DNA from: CAYUYH01 sp964449175
GTDB taxonomy: Bacteria > Planctomycetota > Phycisphaerae > SM23-33
DNA: 13,700 nt
Direction of reading: 5' to 3'
Assembly: GCA_964449175.1 (NCBI GenBank)
Contig: CAYUYH010000044.1
Span: 1-13,700, forward strand
The notes below the pieces were generated by a model. The model worked only from the letters and a program-made list of their open reading frames with translations. It had not been told where the DNA came from and ran no database searches. Made by a program: the position numbers and the translations under genes. Below, one piece after another: positions 6,923 through 12,774 of this stretch; the stretch's first letter is position 1, and each line of letters opens with the position of its first letter.

Positions 6923-7118
6923 GGTCTTACTCCAGCTTTGCGCGGCACTTAGGCCAACGGGAGTGATTCCCCAAAAACACCTATCGCTAGCCTTCCATCA
7001 CTCAGCGCAGGCCGGCTGGCCGCTCAGAAATGACATCGCCCATACATGCTACCAGACTTTCGTAGAAAATGCACGCCTGGAGGCGCCGAATCGCCCCCCA
7101 AATTGGCGCTTTTGCACC
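6923..7118. other. Divergent intergenic region upstream of the TadG/solenoid gene
   Basis: This stretch lies between the start of the leftward 5636-6922 gene and the flp promoter. It is less GC-rich than the genes. Only weak minus-strand promoter-like matches are seen. An imperfect stem, GCGCC-AAT (7083-7090, one bulged G) with ATTGGCGC (7102-7109), is followed by TTTT on the plus strand, but no rightward gene lies upstream of it. Regulators of both divergent units could bind here; I recognise no specific site. Confidence 0.4.
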
Positions 7119-7146
7119 TTGACCGCTGGGGGGGTTCGTCTATAAT
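7119..7146 (+). promoter_or_regulatory. Sigma70-type promoter of the flp pilin gene
   Basis: TTGACC (7119-7124) is separated by 16 bp from a perfect TATAAT (7141-7146). This is one of the best promoter matches in the window. Transcription would begin near 7153, about 345 nt ahead of the flp start, with no other recognisable gene in between. Confidence 0.68.
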
Positions 7147-7152
7147 TGTATT

Positions 7153-7497
7153 TGCTCAGTGAGCTTCATGGTGCTCGCTATCACGTCTGCCAAGGAGGGC
7201 AACAATAGACGGACCAGGGGAGCAAGCATTCCTGAGTCATATCGAGAAGGATCGCGTTGTCGGCAACAAGCTATCATTTCTAGGCCAGAGACCCGGATGT
7301 CCTGACAGGCCGACCTAACGGCACAAATGTGTGTGCCCGCGAAAGCCAAGAAGCACAAAGTTCATAGGTTAACGAGGCATATCCAGTCGAACGTTTCGGC
7401 TGGCTCGCATCGAGTAGAGGGTGCGATCGCCGTTGCGGGCCAAGGAGCCCAGGCGGCGCCGCACAAGCTTCAGGTATTTAGGACAAGGAGAGCTCAC
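7153..7497 (+). promoter_or_regulatory. Long structured 5' leader of flp mRNA
   Basis: The predicted transcript carries about 345 nt before the pilin start. It holds several local hairpins. GGCACA/TGTGCC (7320-7325 with 7332-7337) has a 6-nt loop. CCAGTCGAA/TTCGGCTGG (7383-7391 with 7395-7403) is a 9-bp stem with one wobble and a 3-nt loop. TCGCATC/GGTGCGA (7405-7411 with 7420-7426) has one wobble. A possible 45-codon frame (7168-7305) has no clear ribosome-binding site, and the flp frame itself is open from an ATG at 7327. I recognise no known riboswitch class; the c-di-GMP-I core motif is not visible. It may act in pilin mRNA stability or translation control. The start point rests on promoter prediction alone. 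Confidence 0.42.
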
Positions 7498-7665
7498 ATG
7501 ATGAATTTGGTCAAGAGGTTCATTAGCGACGAGAAGGGTCTGGAGACCGTCGAGTACGCAATCATCGCGGCCCTGATCACCGTTGCAGCTATCACGGCCA
7601 TCGGCCTGGTCGGCGAGGAAGTCGCCGCGAAGTTCAATCTGCTGCTCGACAAGCTGCGGCAGTAG
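7498..7665 (+). CDS. flp: Flp-type IVb major pilin
   Basis: The 55-residue prepilin matches the family's usual small size. A 14-residue leader (MMNLVKRFISDEKG) ends in glycine; cleavage after G14 gives LETVEYAIIAALITVAAITAIG, with the Glu+5/Tyr+6 pair (E19, Y20) diagnostic of Flp pilins, and a short C-terminal amphipathic tail. CpaA, encoded next, would cut and methylate it, and CpaF would power its assembly through the CpaC secretin. AAGGAG (7485-7490) lies 7 nt upstream of the ATG at 7498; a second ATG at 7501 is equally possible. The longer frame from 7327 would place 57 basic residues before the leader and is unlikely. It has its own promoter, a long leader and a strong terminator, so it is probably the most abundant product of the locus. 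Confidence 0.94.
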   Translation: MMNLVKRFISDEKGLETVEYAIIAALITVAAITAIGLVGEEVAAKFNLLLDKLRQ

Positions 7666-7680
7666 AATCTGACGAGAAAG

Positions 7681-7712
7681 GCCCCCGCCGAACCTATCGG
7701 CGGGGGCTTTTT
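7681..7712 (+). terminator. Strong intrinsic terminator directly after flp
   Basis: GCCCCCGCCG (7681-7690) pairs perfectly with CGGCGGGGGC (7698-7707) around a 7-nt loop, followed by TTTTTGTT. It begins 15 nt after the flp stop. It should separate most pilin mRNA from the machinery genes, leaving these to read-through or to a promoter that I cannot identify. Confidence 0.93.
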
Positions 7713-7760
7713 GTTCCGATATGGTCTGCAGGCCGCTGCGGTCTGTGGCCAATTCGGAAC
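7713..7760 (+). promoter_or_regulatory. Nested stem-loop covering the cpaA ribosome-binding region
   Basis: The outer stem GTTCCGA (7713-7719) pairs perfectly with TCGGAAC (7754-7760). Inside it CAGGCCG (7729-7735) pairs with CGGTCTG (7739-7745), with one wobble and a 3-nt loop. The only Shine-Dalgarno-like bases before the cpaA GTG start, GGAA at 7756-7759, lie in the outer stem. The 5' arm starts inside the terminator's U-tract region. A control role is inferred. Confidence 0.35.
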
Positions 7761-7766
7761 AGTTAC

Positions 7767-8348
7767 GTGCTAACGAGTCTCTGGAATGACGGGAACCAGC
7801 CGCTCCAATGGGGCGTCGTGATCGGCGTTTCCCTGGTGGCGGCTGTTTTCGACATCGCCCGTCGGCGGATACCCAATCTGCTGACCGGCCCGGTGATGCT
7901 TGCCGGGCTGGCGTGGGCGTCCGCGGCGGCCGGCTGGGCAGGGCTGGCTGAGTCCGCCATCGGCTGCGTCGTGCTCATGCTGCCGTTTTTGGCCCTGTTC
8001 ATCTTTGCCGGCGGCGGGGCGGGCGACGCGAAGCTCATGGGCGCGCTGGGGTGCTGGCTGGGCCTGATCAACGGCCTGGCCACCCTGTTCGTCGTGAGCC
8101 TGGCGGGCATAGTGATGGCCGTCGTATGCTCGCTGGCCAAGCAGAAGGCGCTGACGGTTTTCCGGAATATCGCACTGATCATCTATGGCCTGGTATTCAT
8201 GCTGGCGGCCGGCCGGCGTGCCCTCCGGGCAAAGCTGACGCTGCCGGCAACCGAGAAAATGCAGACAATGCCGTACGGTGTTGCCATTTTTGCGGGCACA
8301 TGCCTGGCCGCTGTTGGAGTTACGCTATGGCGCATACAGCAAACGTGA
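7767..8348 (+). CDS. cpaA: Prepilin peptidase CpaA/TadV (A24 family)
   Basis: The 193-residue inner-membrane aspartyl protease cuts Flp and the pseudopilins after their leader glycine. Both catalytic aspartates are visible: D29 in FDIARRRIPN and D87 in GGGAGDAKLMG. The C-terminal MPYGVAIFAG also matches the family. Several hydrophobic helices surround these sites, and the N-terminal methyltransferase-like domain of PilD is absent, as is normal for TadV. The start is a GTG at 7767, with no ATG upstream in frame. Its weak GGAA ribosome-binding bases lie in a predicted stem, so expression may be kept low. It follows the flp terminator by 54 nt and overlaps the next tadE gene by 22 nt. Confidence 0.91.
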   Translation: MLTSLWNDGNQPLQWGVVIGVSLVAAVFDIARRRIPNLLTGPVMLAGLAWASAAAGWAGLAESAIGCVVLMLPFLALFIFAGGGAGDAKLMGALGCWLGLINGLATLFVVSLAGIVMAVVCSLAKQKALTVFRNIALIIYGLVFMLAAGRRALRAKLTLPATEKMQTMPYGVAIFAGTCLAAVGVTLWRIQQT

Positions 8349-8752
8349 GCAAACAACATACCCGCCGCGGCGCGGCGCTGGTGGAAATGGCACTTGTGCT
8401 GCCATTGCTGGTGGTGTTGACATTCGGCGTACTCGAGTACGGCTGGCTGTTCCTCAAGGCCTCGCAGGTCAACAACGCCGCCCGCAACGGCGCCCGCTAC
8501 GCGGTGTCGCCGGACGTCACCTCGGAAGGCCAAATCGCCGCCCACACGCGGAAGCTGCTTGACGATGCGGGCATCCCCGGCGCCTCGGCGACGGTGAGCG
8601 TCTCGCCCAGCGCGACGCCCGGTCCGGGCAACATCGTCACGGTCCAGGTCACCGTGCCATACGACACGGTGAAGCTGTTTGGCCTGTCGGCGCTCCTGCC
8701 GACGCCCACGAATCTTCGCTCTTCGGTGGGCATGGCCAAGGAAGGCGTCTGA
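8327..8752 (+). CDS. tadE: TadE-like pseudopilin (second copy in the locus)
   Basis: The 141-residue protein has a basic leader (SKQHTRRG) and a pilin-type helix AALVEMALVLPLLVVLTFG, with Glu at +5 after G15. NAARNGARYAV is the conserved TadE segment. The C-terminal part has a Ser/Pro/Gly linker (SVSPSATPGPGN) and strands TVQVTVPYDTV. The ATG at 8327 has TTGGAG 7 nt upstream inside cpaA. A GTG at 8345 overlapping the cpaA stop would give a shorter leader but has no ribosome-binding site. Translational coupling to cpaA is likely. Unlike the leftward copy it has no TadG-type partner beside it. It is a probable minor pilin processed by CpaA. Confidence 0.88.
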   Translation: MAHTANVSKQHTRRGAALVEMALVLPLLVVLTFGVLEYGWLFLKASQVNNAARNGARYAVSPDVTSEGQIAAHTRKLLDDAGIPGASATVSVSPSATPGPGNIVTVQVTVPYDTVKLFGLSALLPTPTNLRSSVGMAKEGV

Positions 8753-9029
8753 CGACCCGCCGCCTGGCCGACGCCTCGGCTGGGCCCAAAAAACCGGCAC
8801 GGGCGTTCTACTATTCTCTAAAGCCTGTTGCCCCGCATACCCGAACAGAGAGATGTGCGCGTGTCTCTGCTGCGCATAGGCTGTGCGCCGATGTGTAAAC
8901 ACCTTGCGCCGGCCAAGCTTGTCTTGCCGGCAGGGTCAGTTGACTAACGCAGCCTAGCCCAGCGCGCAAAGGAAGACGCACTTGGCGGCAGGGCGTGCCG
9001 GACAGGCATAACGATCTGGAGATGGTCCA
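8753..9029. other. Intergenic region between tadE and cpaB (277 bp)
   Basis: No convincing gene is seen. Two stem-loops stand out. CAGAGA/TCTCTG (8846-8851 with 8864-8869) is one. The other is CCGGC-AAG with CTTGCCGG, with a bulged C, at about 8909-8930. Neither has a T-tract. TTGACT at 8940-8945 has no partner -10 box, so I cannot place a promoter. The gap is long compared with the rest of the rightward genes and may start a new transcription unit at cpaB. Confidence 0.35.
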
Positions 9030-9917
9030 ATGAAATGGTCAATCGTGGGGTTGATAGCGGCCGGCCTGGTGGCGGCGCTGGCGGCGGCCCTGCTCGTCGG
9101 GCTGACGGGCGCCGGCGGCCGAGGCAGGGCGCGAGGCGCCGGCGACATCACTGTGCTCGTCGCCAGCAAAGACATGCCGGCGATGACGGTGGTCGACTCC
9201 GAATCGGTCGAGGCCAAGACCCTCCCCGCCAACCAGGCCCCGGAGGACTGTCTGTCCGACTCGGTCCAGGTGGTCAACAGGGTCCTGGTCATGCCGGTGA
9301 AGAAGGGTCAAGCCTTCACGGCTGCCTGCTTCGCCCGCAAGGGGTCGGGCGTCAGCGCCGCGGCGGCCATCCCCGAGGGGATGCGCGCCTTCGGCGTGTC
9401 GCTTTCGGACTATGCGTCGCTGAAGGGCCTGCTGTATCCCGGCAGCGTCGTGGACGTCCTGGCTACCTTCCGCCTCCCGGGCAACGACGAGGTGATCTCC
9501 ATGACGCTGGAGCGGGGCGTGCAGGTCTGGGCCGTCGAGGAGCAGACGGTGCTGACGGCGGAAAACGGCGAGCCGACCGACGGCACGGGGCGATCCACGA
9601 AGCGGCTCGTGCAGCTGCTCGTGACGCCCAAGCAGGCCGAGGAGCTCTCCATCGCCAGGGACTACGGGAAGATCTCCCTGGCGCTGCGCAATCCCCTGGA
9701 GGTGCCCGTGCAAGAGGAAGGCGAGACCGCAACACTGCGAAGCGAACTGGTCAGCGCGCTTCAGAGACGAGCCGCGATGCCCCGGGTCGCGCCCACAACG
9801 CCGTCGGACGGCGGGCCTCGTCCCACTCGGACGGAGCGCTGGTCGATCCTATTCATACGCGGCGGCTCCTCGGAAGTGCAGTCTGTCTCCATGCCGGTAG
9901 AGAAAAAGGGTGACTGA
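9030..9917 (+). CDS. cpaB: Flp pilus assembly protein CpaB/RcpC
   Basis: The 295-residue protein has one N-terminal membrane helix (IVGLIAAGLVAALAAALLVGL) that places the rest in the periplasm. A SAF-type domain follows (about 40-103: ITVLVASKDMPAMTVVDSESV through VMPVKKGQAFTAACF). Next is the RcpC domain with IPEGMRAFGVSLSDYASLKGLLYPGSVVDVLATF and the strand RLVQLLVTPKQAEELSIARDYGKISLALRNP. CpaB works with the CpaC secretin in the outer-membrane gate; SAF domains may contact peptidoglycan-like glycans. The ATG at 9030 has GGAG 8 nt upstream. The gene's end meets the secretin gene within a few bases, so the two are coupled. The last 60 residues are a Pro/Arg-rich tail ending in a short beta segment (WSILFIRG), which is common in the family. 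Confidence 0.92.
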   Translation: MKWSIVGLIAAGLVAALAAALLVGLTGAGGRGRARGAGDITVLVASKDMPAMTVVDSESVEAKTLPANQAPEDCLSDSVQVVNRVLVMPVKKGQAFTAACFARKGSGVSAAAAIPEGMRAFGVSLSDYASLKGLLYPGSVVDVLATFRLPGNDEVISMTLERGVQVWAVEEQTVLTAENGEPTDGTGRSTKRLVQLLVTPKQAEELSIARDYGKISLALRNPLEVPVQEEGETATLRSELVSALQRRAAMPRVAPTTPSDGGPRPTRTERWSILFIRGGSSEVQSVSMPVEKKGD

Positions 9918-9921
9918 AGCC

Positions 9922-11532
9922 ATGAACGAGAACAAATCTGACCGCGGGCCCGCCCGGCGGGCGATCCTAGGTGTTCATGAACGGTGCCAAACGCACATAG
10001 CAGGGATACGCAAGAGGGCGCCGGCTGCACTGCCCGTCATGCTGATCGCCTGCTGCGCGATTGGACTGATGTTGGTCTTGGTCAGCCCGGTCACGGGTCA
10101 GTCGAACCGCAACGAAGGCCAGGCCGAGGTCATCACGCTAAGCATCGGGCAGTCCACGGTTGTCTACGCGCCCTGGCCGGTGAAGCGCGTGTCGATCTCC
10201 GACCCGAACATCGCCGACGCCCAGGCCCTGACCGCCGACCAGGTCCTGGTGATGGGCAGGTCCGTCGGCTCGACTGACCTGCTGATGTGGAACGACGCCG
10301 AGGAGCTGTGGAGGGGCCGAATCGAGGTCGGCGGCGACGTCGGCTACATACGGGACGAGTTGGCCCGGCTGTTTCCTCGCTCCACGCTGGCCGTCAGCCA
10401 AAGCCGGGACATGGTCGTCATCACCGGGCAGGTCGCGCGGGCCGAGGAAGCCGACCAGCTTCACAGGTTCCTCGACGCCACCAAGGTCAACTACGTGGAC
10501 ATGACCAGCCTGGCCGGCGTGCAGCAGGTGCGGCTTAAGGTCCGCATCGCGGAGGTCAGCCGCACTGCCATCCGGTCCATCGGCGTCAACGGCTTCATGA
10601 CCGGCAACGACGCCTTCGGCGGAGTGACCATCGGGCCGGCCTCCGGCGGCGCGCTGAACCCGATCACGATCGGCATACCGAGCGGCACGACCGCCGCACA
10701 CGGCCTGCCGTTCCAGTTCACCGACGCCGTCGGCGTCGCACAGACCATGACGCTGTTCGGCGGGATCACCGACTGGAACCTGGAGCTGTTCGTCCAGGCC
10801 CTCTCGGAGAACCAGTACCTCAGGATTCTGGCCGAGCCCACGCTGGTCGCCCTCAGCGGCCAGGAGGCCAGCTTCTTGGCCGGCGGGCAGTTTCCCATTC
10901 CCGTCGCGCAGACCATTACTTCGGGTGCAGCCGGCACTTCCATCACTATCGAGTACAAGGAATACGGCGTGCGCCTGTCGTTCCGCCCGATCGTTCTGGG
11001 CAACGGCAAGATAAGCCTGCACGTCGCGCCCGAGGTCAGCGAGTTGACCGACACGGGAGCCGTGACCATCCAGGGCTTCCGCGTGCCGGCGCTGCTGACG
11101 CGCAAGGCTGAGACCACGCTGGAGCTGTACAACGGGCAGACCTTCGGCATGGCGGGACTGCTTAGCACGTCCTCCAACGCCCGCACCTCCAAGGTCCCCG
11201 GACTGGGCGACCTGCCCATCCTGGGCGCGCTGTTCCGGTCCGCGCGGTACCAGTTGGGCGAGACGGAGCTGGTCGTGCTGGTGACGGCCTCGCTGGTCGA
11301 GCCGCTGTCGCTGGCGTCGACGCCGCCGCTGCCCGGCGTGCTGCACAATCCGCCGAACGACTGGGAGTTCTATGCCATGGGGCAAGTGGAAAGCTCCAAA
11401 CCTCCGGAGCTGTCGCCGGCTCAGGCAGCCTGGCTGAGGAGCGCGGGATTCGACAGGCTGATAGGCCCGGGCGCCTGGGTGAGGTACGACGCGCCGAGCA
11501 CGCCGGCCCCAGCCGACGGCGCCGCGCACTGA
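9922..11532 (+). CDS. cpaC: Flp pilus secretin CpaC/RcpA
   Basis: The 536-residue protein forms the outer-membrane channel for the pilus. Domains in order: a basic N-terminus with hydrophobic signal segment (PVMLIACCAIGLMLVLVSPVTG, 38-59), the secretin N-terminal domain with ITLSIGQSTVVYAPWPVKRVSISDPNIAD (71-99), a BON-like domain (VITGQVARAEEADQL, 166-180), and the secretin core from about 200. The core ends with the signature VPGLGDLPILGALFRS (425-440) and ELVVLVTASLVEP. A 75-residue Pro-rich tail follows. ATG 9922 is preferred; an in-frame GTG at 9910, overlapping the end of cpaB, is possible. Either leaves over 30 charged residues before the hydrophobic signal, so a start nearer M40 cannot be excluded. 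It is followed by a 75-nt gap with a hairpin, then cpaE. Confidence 0.93.
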   Translation: MNENKSDRGPARRAILGVHERCQTHIAGIRKRAPAALPVMLIACCAIGLMLVLVSPVTGQSNRNEGQAEVITLSIGQSTVVYAPWPVKRVSISDPNIADAQALTADQVLVMGRSVGSTDLLMWNDAEELWRGRIEVGGDVGYIRDELARLFPRSTLAVSQSRDMVVITGQVARAEEADQLHRFLDATKVNYVDMTSLAGVQQVRLKVRIAEVSRTAIRSIGVNGFMTGNDAFGGVTIGPASGGALNPITIGIPSGTTAAHGLPFQFTDAVGVAQTMTLFGGITDWNLELFVQALSENQYLRILAEPTLVALSGQEASFLAGGQFPIPVAQTITSGAAGTSITIEYKEYGVRLSFRPIVLGNGKISLHVAPEVSELTDTGAVTIQGFRVPALLTRKAETTLELYNGQTFGMAGLLSTSSNARTSKVPGLGDLPILGALFRSARYQLGETELVVLVTASLVEPLSLASTPPLPGVLHNPPNDWEFYAMGQVESSKPPELSPAQAAWLRSAGFDRLIGPGAWVRYDAPSTPAPADGAAH

Positions 11533-11561
11533 AGGATGGCGGTTGACATGTGTTTATCACA

Positions 11562-11596
11562 GCCGGCGGCCCGCACGGATGTCCGCGGTCGCCGGC
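11562..11596 (+). promoter_or_regulatory. Hairpin directly upstream of the cpaE ribosome-binding site
   Basis: GCCGGCG (11562-11568) pairs perfectly with CGCCGGC (11590-11596); inside, CCGC pairs with GCGG. The cpaE Shine-Dalgarno bases GGGA (11597-11600) start on the next base, 7 nt before the ATG. It has no T-tract, so it is not an intrinsic terminator. It may act as a processing, stability or translation-tuning element between secretin and ATPase genes. Confidence 0.35.
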
Positions 11597-11607
11597 GGGA
11601 ATAACCG

Positions 11608-12768
11608 ATGAGTTCGAGACGTTCGATACTGCTTGTCACTGATGAGGAGCCCACTGCCGAGGCCGTGAACAACGCCCTCGAGGCCGAGGGACGATTCGCC
11701 ACAAACGGCGTGTGTCGCGACCTCCAGGAGCTGACTGCCTATCTCCAGCGAAAGCCGGTGCCGGCAGCCCTGGTGGATATAGACACGCGCCCGGAGCGGA
11801 TGCTGTCGGAGCTGGAGCGCCTGACGGCACGGTTCCCGGAGACGCGCTTCATCGTGATAAGCAACGACCTGAGCAGCGAGATGATGCTGTCAGCGATGCA
11901 GGCCGGCGCCAGACACTTCCTGGGCAAGAAGTCCCTGTCCAAGGAGTTGTCGGCTGCGCTGAGCCGGCTTATCCCCGAAGAGGCCGAAGCCGGGCAAAGG
12001 GGCGGAAGCATAACGACGGTGCTGTCGGCAAGCGGCGGATGCGGCGCGACCACGATAGCGATCAACTTCGCCAACGAGCTGCACCTGGACAGCGGCGACC
12101 CCACCCTGTTGGTCGACATGGACCTGCATTACGGGGCGGTCGCCTCGTATCTGGGGGTGAGCGGGCAGTATGGCCTGACCGACGTCCTCAGCCACGCCGG
12201 CAGCATAGACGGGCAACTGATACGGTCCACAGCCGTCAGCTATGGCGAGGGCGTGTTCGTGCTGTCCAGTCCGGCCAGCGCCGACTTCGGCAACCCAATT
12301 GCCCCCGACTTCGCGCAGTTGGATGCGATGCTCGACGCCTGCAAGCAGGGCTTCCACTACACGGTCATAGACGCGCCGCGCGCGCCGATGGACCTGGCGG
12401 CTGCCCTCGCCGCGCAGAGCAGCTCGACGATCATTGTGTTTCAGTTGAATGTCAAGGACGTCCGGATCACTCGCGAGATTCTGATGGCGCTCACGGAACG
12501 GGGCATCAGGACAGACAAGCTTATCCCCCTGGCAAACCGCTGTCACAGGCGAAGCTCCATGGTCACCCTCGACGACGCTCAGCGAGCGCTGGGGGCTGTC
12601 CCGCTGGAGCGAATCCGCAACGACTACCAGAGCGCGATTCGCGGCGTGAACTACGGCCAGCCCCTCAGCCGATCCTCGCCGCGATCGGGGATGCTCAAGG
12701 ACATTCGAGAGCTGGCCGGAAAACTGGCCCGCGCCAGCGAACTTCGCATGGGGCATACGGCACGGTAG
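11608..12768 (+). CDS. cpaE: CpaE/TadZ, receiver-like plus MinD/ParA-type localisation ATPase
   Basis: The 386-residue cytosolic protein places the Tad machinery in the cell. Residues 1-122 are a response-regulator-like domain: SILLVTDEE with acidic D12/E13, VDID with D57 in the phospho-acceptor position, FIVIS and AGARHFLGKK. Residues 133-375 are a MinD/ParA-type ATPase. Its P-loop reads SASGGCGATT (140-149), lacking both the signature and the P-loop lysine. LVDMDLHYGAVASYLG (168-183) is typical of CpaE, and YTVIDAPR (251-258) is the Walker B region. Altered P-loops are well known in CpaE/TadZ, so this is probably functional with weak or no ATP hydrolysis. It ends 6 nt before cpaF, so the two are coupled. 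Confidence 0.92.
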   Translation: MSSRRSILLVTDEEPTAEAVNNALEAEGRFATNGVCRDLQELTAYLQRKPVPAALVDIDTRPERMLSELERLTARFPETRFIVISNDLSSEMMLSAMQAGARHFLGKKSLSKELSAALSRLIPEEAEAGQRGGSITTVLSASGGCGATTIAINFANELHLDSGDPTLLVDMDLHYGAVASYLGVSGQYGLTDVLSHAGSIDGQLIRSTAVSYGEGVFVLSSPASADFGNPIAPDFAQLDAMLDACKQGFHYTVIDAPRAPMDLAAALAAQSSSTIIVFQLNVKDVRITREILMALTERGIRTDKLIPLANRCHRRSSMVTLDDAQRALGAVPLERIRNDYQSAIRGVNYGQPLSRSSPRSGMLKDIRELAGKLARASELRMGHTAR

Positions 12769-12774
12769 AACAAT

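Noticed and set aside
7168..7305. 45-codon frame in the flp leader as a leader peptide
   Set aside because: It has no clear ribosome-binding site, no hydrophobic or signal character and ordinary composition, so chance is the better explanation.
7423..7430. GCGATCGC palindrome
   Set aside because: It matches the cyanobacterial HIP1 octamer, but it occurs once here and the gene content gives no support for cyanobacteria.
7327..7497. N-terminal extension of the Flp pilin frame from ATG 7327
   Set aside because: It would add 57 basic residues ahead of a normal 14-residue prepilin leader. A good AAGGAG site belongs to the ATG at 7498, and known Flp prepilins are short.
7153..7497. c-di-GMP-I (GEMM) riboswitch in the flp leader
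   Set aside because: Tad pili are often linked to c-di-GMP, but the conserved core segments of the class are not visible by eye on either strand. An Infernal search would settle this.
8853..8879. Tiny Cys-rich frame MCACLCCA as an attenuation peptide
   Set aside because: The purine-rich AGAGAG is too close to the start to serve as a ribosome-binding site, there is no cysteine-related gene nearby, and no terminator/antiterminator pair follows.
10138..11529. Long minus-strand open frame (463 codons) across the secretin gene
   Set aside because: It is the antisense frame of an unmistakable secretin; its His/Arg/Gln-rich product has no domain. High GC makes such shadows common. The same applies to minus-strand frames at 1807-2625, 11890-12813 and 12838-13551.
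11608..12768. cpaE as a broken gene because its P-loop lacks lysines
   Set aside because: The frame is intact and altered P-loops are well known in CpaE/TadZ proteins.
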